From NCBI RefSeq assembly GCF_003284725.1, contig NZ_PGTO01000029.1, positions 1 to 32,091 of the forward strand: a stretch of DNA of 32,091 bases. Reading direction: 5' to 3'. This document shows positions 25,641 to 32,091 of this stretch, one piece after another. Below the pieces are notes generated by a model that made no database searches, had not been told where the DNA came from, and saw only the letters and a list, made by a program, of their open reading frames with translations. The translations under genes and the position numbers were made by a program. Source of the DNA: Paramagnetospirillum kuznetsovii. Its GTDB lineage: Bacteria > Pseudomonadota > Alphaproteobacteria > Rhodospirillales > Magnetospirillaceae. Numbering within the stretch: position 1 is the first letter of the stretch; each line of letters begins with the position of its first letter.

Positions 25641-26540
25641 CTACGGCCCCGCAGGCATACCGCCCGAGATGGCCTCCCGAGCCTTGAAAGAACGGTCGAG
25701 AAAATCGGTCAGAACCAGGCTGATCCGCTCAAAGCAGCCCGCTTCATCATGGCCGGTGCCGTCAAGAATGGCGAGTTCGGCCATCGGGCTCGTCGCGCGG
25801 GCGAAAATGGCGCTGGCGGCAGCGGGGGCCACCATCAGGTCGTCGGCGCCATGGCCGATCAGGACGGGACATCTTATCCGCGAGATGGTGGCAACAGGCG
25901 CAATGTCGTCAAAAGTGTGCCCGATAATCCGTTCGACATAACGGCAGATCATCCACCCGATGGGGCGATAAGGCACCTTTGCCCGGGACAGATAGGTCCG
26001 CATGACCGTCTCGGGGTGATCGAATGCCGAGAGGCTGATCACAGCCCGCAGATTCTCGCGGCCAGAGGCTGCCAGGAGACCGGCCGCCCCGCCGACGGAA
26101 TGCCCCAGGACAGCCAAGGCATGCGGATCAATATCCGGCAACAAGGCGGCCCAATCAAGGGCGCTATCAATGTCTTCGGCGAATCTAGGCATGGATGAAA
26201 AGTTATCCTGGTCGCTGCGTCCATGGCTTCGGGCATCGATCACCAGAACTGAATAACCGTGACGGCGGATGGGCACAGCTAACGGCAGCATGGATTCAGC
26301 ATTAGCCCCCCAACCATGCATGACGACTATCAGCGGCGCGCCCGGCCCGGCAGACATCAGCCATCCAAACAGCCGCTTCCCACCGACCGCAGGAATAGTG
26401 GCCTCCGTGAAGGCTTCGCCGTAATCCCCGGGAGATCCGACTTCAATGACGCGGTCAACTCGAAAGCCCTGCCAAATCGCCCACCGGGCTGCAAACAGCG
26501 CCCCCAGGATCAAGACGATCCCAAGGACGAGCAGCATCAA
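25641..26540 (-). CDS. Membrane-anchored alpha/beta hydrolase
   Basis: The 299-residue protein starts with a hydrophobic helix (LLVLGIVLILGALFAARWAI). An alpha/beta hydrolase fold follows: the oxyanion-type VVMHGWGANAES near residue 95, the nucleophile elbow GHSVGG with Ser near 170, the acid in GHGADDLMV near 235 and the catalytic His in DGTGHDEAG near 263. The substrate is unknown; it resembles general serine hydrolases of the BAAT/DUF1100-like sort. Its start overlaps the end of the thioredoxin-like gene by 4 bp, so it is the last gene of the ArsR-permease operon. No lesion is seen. Confidence 0.85.
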   Translation of the reverse strand: MMLLVLGIVLILGALFAARWAIWQGFRVDRVIEVGSPGDYGEAFTEATIPAVGGKRLFGWLMSAGPGAPLIVVMHGWGANAESMLPLAVPIRRHGYSVLVIDARSHGRSDQDNFSSMPRFAEDIDSALDWAALLPDIDPHALAVLGHSVGGAAGLLAASGRENLRAVISLSAFDHPETVMRTYLSRAKVPYRPIGWMICRYVERIIGHTFDDIAPVATISRIRCPVLIGHGADDLMVAPAAASAIFARATSPMAELAILDGTGHDEAGCFERISLVLTDFLDRSFKAREAISGGMPAGP

Positions 26541-26773
26541 GAGCGTAGCCAGGACTCGATCTTCTCAGTCTTCGGAATTCCACCTGCATGGACCACCGTG
26601 CCATCCAGGACCACGCCGGGAGTGCTCATGACCCCATATCCGAGGATGGTGGCCATATCGGTAACTTTCTCGATGTCAACCACGACACCCAATGCCGCTG
26701 CCTTTTCCTCGATCAGCTTGGCGGTGGTGACGCAGTTCTTGCAGCCCGATCCCAGCACTTTGAACGATTTCAT
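26537..26773 (-). CDS. Small thioredoxin-like redox protein (TM0996/MTH895 type)
   Basis: This 78-residue protein has the CKNC active site near residue 12 (LGSGCKNCVTTAKLIEE) and the cis-Pro segment MSTPGVVLDGTVV near 50. This is the compact thioredoxin-like fold that accompanies ArsP-type permeases. Such proteins are thought to reduce or hand over a metalloid or thiol substrate to the permease. It lies 15 bp after the permease gene and overlaps the hydrolase gene by 4 bp. The ATG at 26773 has an aggaggac site upstream. Confidence 0.88.
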   Translation of the reverse strand: MKSFKVLGSGCKNCVTTAKLIEEKAAALGVVVDIEKVTDMATILGYGVMSTPGVVLDGTVVHAGGIPKTEKIESWLRS

Positions 26774-26788
26774 GATGTCCTCCTCAGG

Positions 26789-27754
26789 TCAGGCAAAAAT
26801 CACATTCAGCAGATAGCCGACGACCATGAATGAGATGGTCAGGAACACGCCGAAGAAGATCAGCATTTGCGGCTTCAACACCTTGCGCAGCATGATGAAC
26901 TCGGGCGGGGAAATGCCGACGACGCTCATCATGAAGGCGATGACGGTGCCGATGGGAACCCCCTTGGCGATCAGCGCCTCCGCGACCGGAATGATGCCGG
27001 TGGCGTTGGAATAAAGCGGCAGGCCCATCAACACCGCCACCGGCACGGCGAACGGATTGTCGGCCGAGGCATACTGGGCGAACAGCTCCTGCGGCACATA
27101 GCCATGCAGGGCTGAACCGATGCCGACGCCGATGATGATGTAAAGCCAGATGCGTCCGACGATATCCTTGACCTCGCCCCAGGCGTAGCGAATCCGCCCA
27201 GCCATGGAACCGTCCACCTCGGACTGGGCGATGGTCCCCATGCGGATCTTCCAGACATAGTCCTCAACCCAGCGTTCCATATGCAAGCGATCGATGAGGA
27301 TGCCGCCCAAAATGCCGACGCTCATGCCGGTCACCACATAGACCGTGGTCATCTTCCAGCCCATGATGGAGCCGAGAATGACCACGGCCACCTCGTTGAC
27401 CAGTGGCGAGGTAATCAGGAACGCCATGGTAACGCCCACCGGAATGCCGCCTTCGAGGAAGCCGATGAACAGCGGTACCGACGAGCAGGAGCAGAACGGG
27501 GTGACGGCGCCCAGGATCACGGCCAGAACGTAGCCGATCCCGCGTGAAGTCCCTTCGATATAGCCCCGGACCTTTTCCGGCGACAGCATGGTACGGAACA
27601 GGCCCATGACGAAGACAACGATCACCAGCAGAAAGAAGATCTTGGTGGTGTCCTCGACGAAGAAGTGGACCGCATCCGCCAGTTTCGTTCCCGGCTCAAG
27701 AGTAAGGAGGTCGGCAATGGTCCAATCGGCGAGGCGGGTGAAGATCTCGAACAT
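26789..27754 (-). CDS. Permease of the ArsP/DUF318 family
   Basis: A 321-residue protein with about eight to ten hydrophobic helices. The motif VTPFCSCSSVPLFIGF near residue 87 contains the Cys cluster diagnostic of this family, and ITSPLVNEVAV and GLPLYSNATGIIPVAEAL are the other conserved segments. Members export organoarsenicals or other soft substrates; several are linked to sulfur or thiol chemistry. It is 12 bp downstream of an ArsR-type regulator and followed by a thioredoxin-like gene, the usual grouping. The inducer cannot be read from the sequence: arsenic, other metalloids or sulfur compounds are all possible. Confidence 0.88.
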   Translation of the reverse strand: MFEIFTRLADWTIADLLTLEPGTKLADAVHFFVEDTTKIFFLLVIVVFVMGLFRTMLSPEKVRGYIEGTSRGIGYVLAVILGAVTPFCSCSSVPLFIGFLEGGIPVGVTMAFLITSPLVNEVAVVILGSIMGWKMTTVYVVTGMSVGILGGILIDRLHMERWVEDYVWKIRMGTIAQSEVDGSMAGRIRYAWGEVKDIVGRIWLYIIIGVGIGSALHGYVPQELFAQYASADNPFAVPVAVLMGLPLYSNATGIIPVAEALIAKGVPIGTVIAFMMSVVGISPPEFIMLRKVLKPQMLIFFGVFLTISFMVVGYLLNVIFA

Positions 27755-27766
27755 GGCTTTCGCCTT

Positions 27767-28123
27767 TCATACACCGGAAGCCCGTTTCCGGGGCGTGCGG
27801 GCGGGCATGCTTTTCAGCCGAAGGACATCTTCGGCGTGAAGGTAGTCTTGGGTGGCCCCGGCAACCGCCGCAGTTACCGCATCCTTGACCCATTGCGGGA
27901 TATCCGCAGCCAAGGAGTAAAGGACCCATTGGGCGTCACGACGGTCTGTGACCAGTCCGCAATCTCGAAGTGCCGCCATGTGCTTGGAAATTTTCGGCTG
28001 ATTGGCGGCGAGCGCATGGGTCAGTTCGCAAACACAAAGCTCCCCTTCCCTGGCCAGAAGCGCCAAGCTGCGCAGACGGATGGGATCTGATAGAGCGGTG
28101 AAGATGGCTGCCTGATATTCCAT
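27767..28123 (-). CDS. ArsR/SmtB-family transcriptional repressor
   Basis: The 118-residue winged-helix protein reads LSDPIRLRSLALLAREGELCVCELTHALAANQPKISKHMAALRDCGLV, given here only to locate its parts: the metal-sensing ELCVCEL box near residue 28 followed by the recognition helix QPKISKHM. The Cys pair of the ELCVCEL box is the arsenite-type sensing site, with a third Cys in RDCGLV. It would repress its own operon (permease, thioredoxin-like protein, hydrolase) and release DNA on metalloid or thiol binding. Length and motif are typical. Confidence 0.92.
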   Translation of the reverse strand: MEYQAAIFTALSDPIRLRSLALLAREGELCVCELTHALAANQPKISKHMAALRDCGLVTDRRDAQWVLYSLAADIPQWVKDAVTAAVAGATQDYLHAEDVLRLKSMPARTPRKRASGV

Positions 28124-28148
28124 GTTAATAATATAACATAAATTGCAT

Positions 28149-28164
28149 ATTCCGCAAACGGAAT
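28149..28164. promoter_or_regulatory. Candidate ArsR operator
   Basis: attccg (28149-28154) and cggaat (28159-28164) form an inverted repeat 26 bp upstream of the arsR start. An AT-rich segment (28127-28148) lies between and probably contains the -10 box. Position and symmetry suit an autoregulatory site. Confidence 0.45.
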
Positions 28165-28181
28165 GTTACTACACGAATCGG

Positions 28182-28272
28182 CTTCTCCATGCCGCCCAGA
28201 GAGGAGGGCAATGACCGGGAATTGCTTCGTCCGCGAGCCGCATGGAGAAGGTTCGATTCCCGCCTCCCGCCA
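28182..28272 (+). other. Structured sequence ending in a tRNA-like 3' terminus
   Basis: cttctccatg (28182-28191) pairs with catggagaag (28241-28250), enclosing a 49-base segment. Immediately after it, ggttcgattcc begins a T-arm-like sequence and 28261-28272 ends in ccgcca, like a tRNA acceptor end. A full tRNA cannot be folded from the upstream bases: the 5' acceptor strand and anticodon arm are missing. It may be the tRNA 3' end left as an attachment site when an element integrated, or a small structured RNA. Confidence 0.3.
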
Positions 28273-28500
28273 CTTAACTTTTTCGAGCAATTACGAGCAC
28301 CAGCGATCACGGGCAGGCAAACAGACGCAGTCTTCGGCGTGTGCGCCGCCTTTGGCTGACCTTCCGGGTGCCTGAACCCGGCTGCACAGTCAATTCGTAA
28401 ATCCTGTTCGCCGGACCGCCCACCGACGGCCAACCCAACCTGGGGGAGGGATCCACGGGTACTGCCCCTTTTTGTCTGGGCAAGACTTGCAATCCATCGA

Positions 28501-28540
28501 GCACTCCTTTATATCATAAATGCCTAATATAAAGGAGTGC
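28501..28540. promoter_or_regulatory. Perfect 14-bp inverted repeat covering the ribosome site of the YeeE operon
   Basis: gcactcctttatat (28501-28514) and atataaaggagtgc (28527-28540) are exact reverse complements with a 12-base spacer. The right arm contains the Shine-Dalgarno aaaggag, a few bases before the ATG at 28545. As DNA it may be an operator for an ArsR/BigR-type repressor; as RNA the hairpin would hide the ribosome site. Confidence 0.6.
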
Positions 28541-28544
28541 GACC

Positions 28545-29066
28545 ATGTCCATCTTCTCCTTCCGCAGGGCCGCTTGGTCGCCCTATGTGGCCGGTGTCAT
28601 CATCGGCCTGTTGCAGATCCCGGCATTCCTGCTGATGAATACCGCTCTCGGCGCCTCGTCGTCCTATGTCACTGTGGCTGGGACTCTGGCCAGCCTTTTC
28701 GATCCAGGCATCACCCGGATCGAATATGTGGCCAAGCATCTGGAAGGTGCCAAGAACTGGTGGCAGGTGGCCCTGGTGGTGGGCATCGCCCTTGGGGCAA
28801 TGATTTCGTCGCGCTTGGGCGGCACGGCGCGGACCGGCGTCTCCCGTGCCTGGGGGCGGGTGGCCTCGGCTCGGCCATCTGTGCGCTTTCCCATGGCCTT
28901 CGCGGGAGGCTTTCTGATGCTGCTGGGGGCCCGAATCGCTGACGGTTGCACCTCGGGTCACGGGATATCCGGCATTGCCCAATTGTCGGTGGGATCGCTG
29001 ATCGCGGTCACCGCTATGTTCACCGGCGGCATACTGGCCGCCTTGCTGTTCTTTCGCCGCATCTGA
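28545..29066 (+). CDS. YeeE/YedE-family sulfur transporter, first half
   Basis: This 173-residue membrane protein has about four or five helices. It contains the YeeE/YedE signatures GGFLMLLGARIADGCTSGHG, with the conserved Cys, and ISGIAQLSVGSLIAV. This family includes TsuA, the thiosulfate uptake channel, in which a line of cysteines passes thiosulfate through the membrane. Here the transporter is encoded as two polypeptides, this one and the next gene 12 bp downstream. Neighbouring rhodanese, TsdA-like and TtrSR-like genes support a thiosulfate-type substrate. The start is fixed by the strong aaaggag site. Confidence 0.88.
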   Translation: MSIFSFRRAAWSPYVAGVIIGLLQIPAFLLMNTALGASSSYVTVAGTLASLFDPGITRIEYVAKHLEGAKNWWQVALVVGIALGAMISSRLGGTARTGVSRAWGRVASARPSVRFPMAFAGGFLMLLGARIADGCTSGHGISGIAQLSVGSLIAVTAMFTGGILAALLFFRRI

Positions 29067-29078
29067 GGAGTTGCGATC

Positions 29079-29705
29079 ATGAGCGTCGTCACCGCCATCC
29101 TGATCGGTCTGGCCATGGGATTCGTCTTCGGATTTGCGCTGGAGAAGTCGCGCGTCTTCGAGCCCGGCATCATCGTCGGCCAGATGCAGATGCGCAATTT
29201 CATCATGCTGAAAATCTTCCTGACAGCCGTGGCCACCGGCTTGTTGGTCTTGACCGTCATGTCCCTGTACGGGGTTAAGATGCACCCAAAACCAACTCTC
29301 GCTATGGCCGACCTAGTCGGCGGCATGTTGCTGGGTGTGGGAATCACCGTTGCCGGAGCGTGTCCGGGCACGGTGCTGGCCCAGATTGGGGCTGGCTACA
29401 AGGATGCATGGATAACTCTAGTCGGCGGCCTTCTCGGTGCCCTGACCTTCAGCTATGCCGAACCGGCGCTAAAGCCGGTTCTGATGTCCGCCAGTAGCGG
29501 CAAGTTGACCCTGGATGGGCTATTTGGAGCGCCGTTCTGGCTGGTGGCCGTGCCCTTAGCTCTGGTGCTGATCGTCTCGCTGTTGGCGCTTGAGCGCTGG
29601 CGGCCGTGGCGAAATGAACTGGGCGAGCGCGCCGACGGCGTAACAAGTGAGGCTTTGCTCCTGACCGAAAGCGCGCCGGATCAAGCCCACACCGTCCATC
29701 CCTGA
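29079..29705 (+). CDS. YeeE/YedE-family sulfur transporter, second half
   Basis: The 208-residue protein has about five hydrophobic helices and the second-half signature GGMLLGVGITVAGACPGTVLAQIGAG, with the conserved Cys before PGT. Near the N-terminus, GLAMGFVFGFALEKSRVFEPG is also typical. It is predicted to pair with the preceding protein to form one sulfur-compound channel. A gaggag site precedes the ATG at 29079. A polar tail of about 35 residues after the last helix has no recognisable motif. It is followed by a DUF2798 gene on the same transcript. Confidence 0.88.
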   Translation: MSVVTAILIGLAMGFVFGFALEKSRVFEPGIIVGQMQMRNFIMLKIFLTAVATGLLVLTVMSLYGVKMHPKPTLAMADLVGGMLLGVGITVAGACPGTVLAQIGAGYKDAWITLVGGLLGALTFSYAEPALKPVLMSASSGKLTLDGLFGAPFWLVAVPLALVLIVSLLALERWRPWRNELGERADGVTSEALLLTESAPDQAHTVHP

Positions 29706-29726
29706 CAGAGCTGCCAGGAGTACATC

Positions 29727-29960
29727 ATGAGCAAGTTGCCCAAAACCCGATTCCATCTGGTCTTCTCCCTGATGATGGGGGCGATGATGATCTCACTGAT
29801 GACCTTCGTCATCACGGCAGTCAATGTGGGATTCGGGGCTGATTTCCTGGGGCGCTGGCTGAAGGCATTCGCAATCGCCTATGTGGTCGGCGTCCCGGTG
29901 ATCTATTTCCTGGCGCCGGTGGCCCGGCGGCTAACAGGCCGCTTAGTCGAGATGCCTTAG
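29727..29960 (+). CDS. DUF2798 two-helix membrane protein
   Basis: This 77-residue protein has two hydrophobic helices (HLVFSLMMGAMMISLMTFVI and AFAIAYVVGVPVIYFLAPVA) separated by a short loop FGADFLGRWLK, the DUF2798 pattern. The function of the family is unknown. It is the last gene of the YeeE operon. Its final 129 bp are duplicated at 19290-19418, where the copy is broken by a stop. Confidence 0.82.
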   Translation: MSKLPKTRFHLVFSLMMGAMMISLMTFVITAVNVGFGADFLGRWLKAFAIAYVVGVPVIYFLAPVARRLTGRLVEMP

Positions 29961-30127
29961 CACGTAGCGCGAAACACCCTTCAGTGGCGGGCACAAAAAA
30001 GTAGGTGAGGGGCAGAGCTCCTGACCAGTGGGTAGGTCGCTCCCGCAACGAGAATATGATTTGGCGCTTCTCCGGGCTCATGTTGAGGGCTATCCTTGCG
30101 CGGCACCTGAGAGGACTGGCAATTCAC

Positions 30128-31090
30128 ATGGGAAATTCGGGCAGTAAAACCTGCGTAGAAAAGGCTGCGCGGTTGGATCTGGGAGGCACGCTGGCCCAAG
30201 CGATATTCCGGAGCCTGCTTGGTGTGATGTCAGGCAGCATGGGCATGGCAGCGCAGGGACTGTATTCCATTGGTGACGCCATCACCAAGAGCCTGACCCT
30301 CGCCAGCATCCGAATTTCCAAGATTCCTCCGAGCAAGACTTTTCCGTTTGGGGCAGGAAAGATTCTGTTCGTTACCTCGCTCATAATCGGAATATCCCTC
30401 ATCGGGACCGGTGTCTTTCTAGCCAGCACGAGCTTCAATGAGCCGAACACCGTGGAGGCAACAGGCTCTCTGTTTGCCATCGTCGGCGTCATAGTCTCCG
30501 CTGCTTTTAGCGAGCTGATGTCGCGCTATCTTTCTTGTGTCGCGACGGAAAATGACAACATTGCGCTCCGTTCTGCGAGCCGTGATAATCGAATCGACGC
30601 GATCACCTCCATCGTCGTATTCACCGGAATCGTTCTTTCCGATGCTGGGCTTGATGCTGCAGATCACATCGCTGCGCTCCTCGTCTCCCTGATTGTCATG
30701 AATATTGGCAGAATCATCGCTTGGGATGCCATCAAGGGCCTTTTAGACGTCACAGTTCCGCGTGAAACCCTTGACGAAATCGCCCGCAAGTCACGGGCCA
30801 CAAAGGGCGTTAGAGAAATCAAGTTGATCCGCGGCCGCAGCCTGGGCGAGTTCTGGGAAATATATATGCACGTTTCGATTGGCGAGATGCTGACGGTTGC
30901 TGAAAGCAACGCCATCGTCAACAGCCTTAGGGAGAATATCCTTGATAGTTTTCCAAAGGTGCAACATGCGTGGATCATCACGGTGCCAGACACGAACCGA
31001 AATGACGATGTCCCAGATTACTGGGCAGATCATTTATTCGCGGAAGCGATAAAACAAGAGCCTGTGTCAGCAGGCATTCCTTCGGAATGA
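30128..31090 (+). CDS. CDF metal transporter of the MamB/MamM group (MamV-like)
   Basis: A 320-residue cation diffusion facilitator with about six helices and a cytosolic C-terminal domain. The N-terminus has a Cys (GNSGSKTCVEK), and GVMSGSMGMAAQGLYSIGDA aligns with the MamB segment GLMSGSVALVADSLHSGADV as I remember it. The helix-5 site DNRIDAITS is conserved. In the helix-2 site the first Asp is replaced by Gln43 and the His by Tyr46, while Asp50 is kept, so the transport site is altered. MamV, a third CDF paralogue of some Magnetospirillum strains, is the best guess. The ATG at 30128 aligns with the family; the frame is open further up to 30005. The next genes are a CZB and a MamR-like protein. 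Confidence 0.85.
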   Translation: MGNSGSKTCVEKAARLDLGGTLAQAIFRSLLGVMSGSMGMAAQGLYSIGDAITKSLTLASIRISKIPPSKTFPFGAGKILFVTSLIIGISLIGTGVFLASTSFNEPNTVEATGSLFAIVGVIVSAAFSELMSRYLSCVATENDNIALRSASRDNRIDAITSIVVFTGIVLSDAGLDAADHIAALLVSLIVMNIGRIIAWDAIKGLLDVTVPRETLDEIARKSRATKGVREIKLIRGRSLGEFWEIYMHVSIGEMLTVAESNAIVNSLRENILDSFPKVQHAWIITVPDTNRNDDVPDYWADHLFAEAIKQEPVSAGIPSE

Positions 31091-31119
31091 TTTTCCGCCA
31101 TAGCACACGATGAGGCAGC

Positions 31120-31473
31120 ATGATTGACATATCAAAGGCGCGGCTGGTTCACCTTCGATGGCTGCTTCAGCTTGAAAAGAAGATCCGGCACGAATCTGCG
31201 CCAGCACTTGAGTCCTGCCGGACATGTGAACTCGGAAAATGGATATACTCCGAGGCGCTCGAAAAATATAGTGCATACCCAGAGATTTCGTTTCTAGAGA
31301 AACGTCATCGGCATTTTCATGAAACAGCTGATATTCTTGTGAAACTATTCAGTGAGCGAAATTTTGTGGAGGCCGAAGTTGCTCTTGATGAACTGAAGCG
31401 TGATAGCCAAGACCTAATTTTTATGCTGACTATGTTCGAATATCGCTACACTGGGTTCAATGAGACAAGCTGA
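31120..31473 (+). CDS. Stand-alone CZB (zinc-binding) domain protein
   Basis: This 117-residue protein is a single CZB domain: His in RLVHLRWLLQLE near residue 11, Cys in RTCELGKWIYSEAL near 40, and His residues in KRHRHFHETADIL near 66. A helix of about 30 residues follows. It is related to the protein at 10536-10814 and to the end of the receptor at 13032-15038, so the window encodes three CZB domains. It lies 29 bp after the CDF gene and overlaps the open frame of the MamR-like gene, whose preferred start is 13 bp past the stop. Zinc sensing next to a metal transporter is an attractive but unproven link. A second Cys (ESCRTC) sits three residues before the ligand Cys. Confidence 0.82.
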   Translation: MIDISKARLVHLRWLLQLEKKIRHESAPALESCRTCELGKWIYSEALEKYSAYPEISFLEKRHRHFHETADILVKLFSERNFVEAEVALDELKRDSQDLIFMLTMFEYRYTGFNETS

Positions 31474-31486
31474 GCAGGAGAAACCC

Positions 31487-31792
31487 ATGGCGAAGTCATC
31501 GAAGCCACTTGTTTCCATTGACAAGATTCTGGAAATTTTAGCTTCGGCCATTAGTATCGTTCTTGGACTATTCGGACTTAGCCAACACTACGGCTCCAAT
31601 ACGATAAAGCCATCGCGTATCTATTCCAGCGGCGACGCTGCTGAATTTTTGGATATGGCTCGTCTGGATGTGCTCAAGCTCATCAAGAGTGGCGCAATCC
31701 AAGCCACCAAGGGTGGCAACGGCAACTATCTGATCGTCGGCCAGTCACTGATCAATTATCTGGCCTCACCCAATGTGTCATCCACTGACTAA
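31487..31792 (+). CDS. MamR-like helix-turn-helix protein
   Basis: The 101-residue product has a hydrophobic stretch near residue 20 (ILASAISIVLGLFGLS) and then an excisionase/MerR-like helix-turn-helix, RIYSSGDAAEFLDMARLDV followed by LKLIKSGAIQATKGGNGNYL. The arrangement resembles MamR, a small protein of the magnetosome island that affects crystal size and number. The ATG at 31487 is chosen because gcaggag precedes it; the frame is open back to an ATG at 31460 that overlaps the CZB gene. The conserved RIYSSG opening is what I recall of MamR. Whether it binds DNA or sits at a membrane is not clear. It directly precedes a transposase remnant. Confidence 0.7.
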   Translation: MAKSSKPLVSIDKILEILASAISIVLGLFGLSQHYGSNTIKPSRIYSSGDAAEFLDMARLDVLKLIKSGAIQATKGGNGNYLIVGQSLINYLASPNVSSTD

Positions 31793-31795
31793 TCT

Positions 31796-32091
31796 TTCGG
31801 TCCAGCGTATTGGCCTGGAATAATAGGTCCTGCCTCGGCGCACCACGAGCGGTGGCGGGGCATGATGGTCTGCCGCAATCCCGAGCTGGCTCGCCGCCGG
31901 GCGCACAAGCGCGAGGACTTGCTGCTGGCCACCGAGCGCGATCTCGCCACCATCCGCGATCGGGTGCAGCGCGCCCGTGCGCCCTTGCAGGGCAAGGCGG
32001 AAATCGGCCTCAAGGTCGGCGAGGTCCTCCATCGCCACAAGATGGCCAAGCATTTCGACCTCACCATCGGCGATGCCAGCTTCAGCTTTCG
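31796..32091 (+). pseudogene. IS1634-type (IS4 group) transposase fragment, cut at the window edge
   Basis: A reading frame with no start, in phase from just after the MamR-like stop codon, encodes HHERWRGMMVCRNPELARRR, then KREDLLLATERDLATI and GLKVGEVLHRHKMAKHFDL. These match the C-terminal half of IS1634-family transposases. The 5' part is missing, so the element was truncated at about 31800, and the 3' part runs out of the window. Confidence 0.75.

Noticed and set aside
28203-28272. Complete tRNA gene
   Set aside because: Only a T-arm-like segment and acceptor-like end are present; the distance to a possible pairing 5' strand is about 65 bases and no anticodon arm can be drawn.

Overview
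The window looks like a fragment of the magnetosome genomic island of a magnetotactic alphaproteobacterium, most likely Magnetospirillum or a close relative. The evidence is a MamX-type protein with two magnetochrome CXXCH motifs, overlapped by a MamZ-type fusion of a major facilitator domain and a ferric-reductase-like domain. A second MamH-type transporter, a MamC (Mms13) homologue, a FeoAB iron uptake operon, a MamB/MamM-related cation diffusion facilitator and a MamR-like helix-turn-helix protein are also present. All assignments come from reading motifs and from memory of the families; no database search was run.

Layout. Positions 1-2000 are mobile-element margin: short terminal-type repeats, a small tyrosine recombinase and a VapBC-type toxin-antitoxin pair. 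Positions 2251-5564 hold a membrane histidine kinase destroyed by a single-ORF IS66-family element. One end of that element and the adjoining kinase segment were later inverted together; an 8-bp target duplication and misoriented terminal repeats prove the order of events. Positions 5935-12034 are the magnetosome block: mamZ and mamX, a mamH-like gene, a small zinc-binding CZB protein, mamC and a DUF486 membrane protein. The usual partners mamY and ftsZm are absent beside mamX/mamZ. Positions 12163-19109 carry iron and oxygen genes: a membrane-anchored ferritin-like DUF2202 protein, a globin-coupled chemoreceptor with added PilZ and CZB domains, feoA, feoB, two very small membrane proteins, a truncated second DUF2202 protein and a hemerythrin.

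Positions 19290-29960 form a separate redox and sulfur module bounded by two direct copies of a 129-bp sequence, the 3' end of a DUF2798 gene. It holds a rhodanese, a TtrSR-like two-component system, a triheme cytochrome and a TsdA-like diheme cytochrome. Remnants of an MFS and a CcoG protein follow, then an ArsR-permease-thioredoxin-hydrolase operon and two YeeE/YedE half-transporters. After the second repeat, magnetosome-type genes resume (CDF protein, stand-alone CZB protein, MamR-like protein), and the window ends inside a transposase fragment.

How the genes may work together (inference): FeoAB, the CDF protein and MamH/MamZ would supply and redox-condition iron for magnetite, and MamC would help set crystal size. 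The globin-coupled receptor, hemerythrin and CZB proteins would tie oxygen, zinc or redox sensing to motility in the same island. The sulfur module looks like a passenger inserted or exchanged by recombination. Many broken genes and insertion sequences fit the known instability of magnetosome islands.
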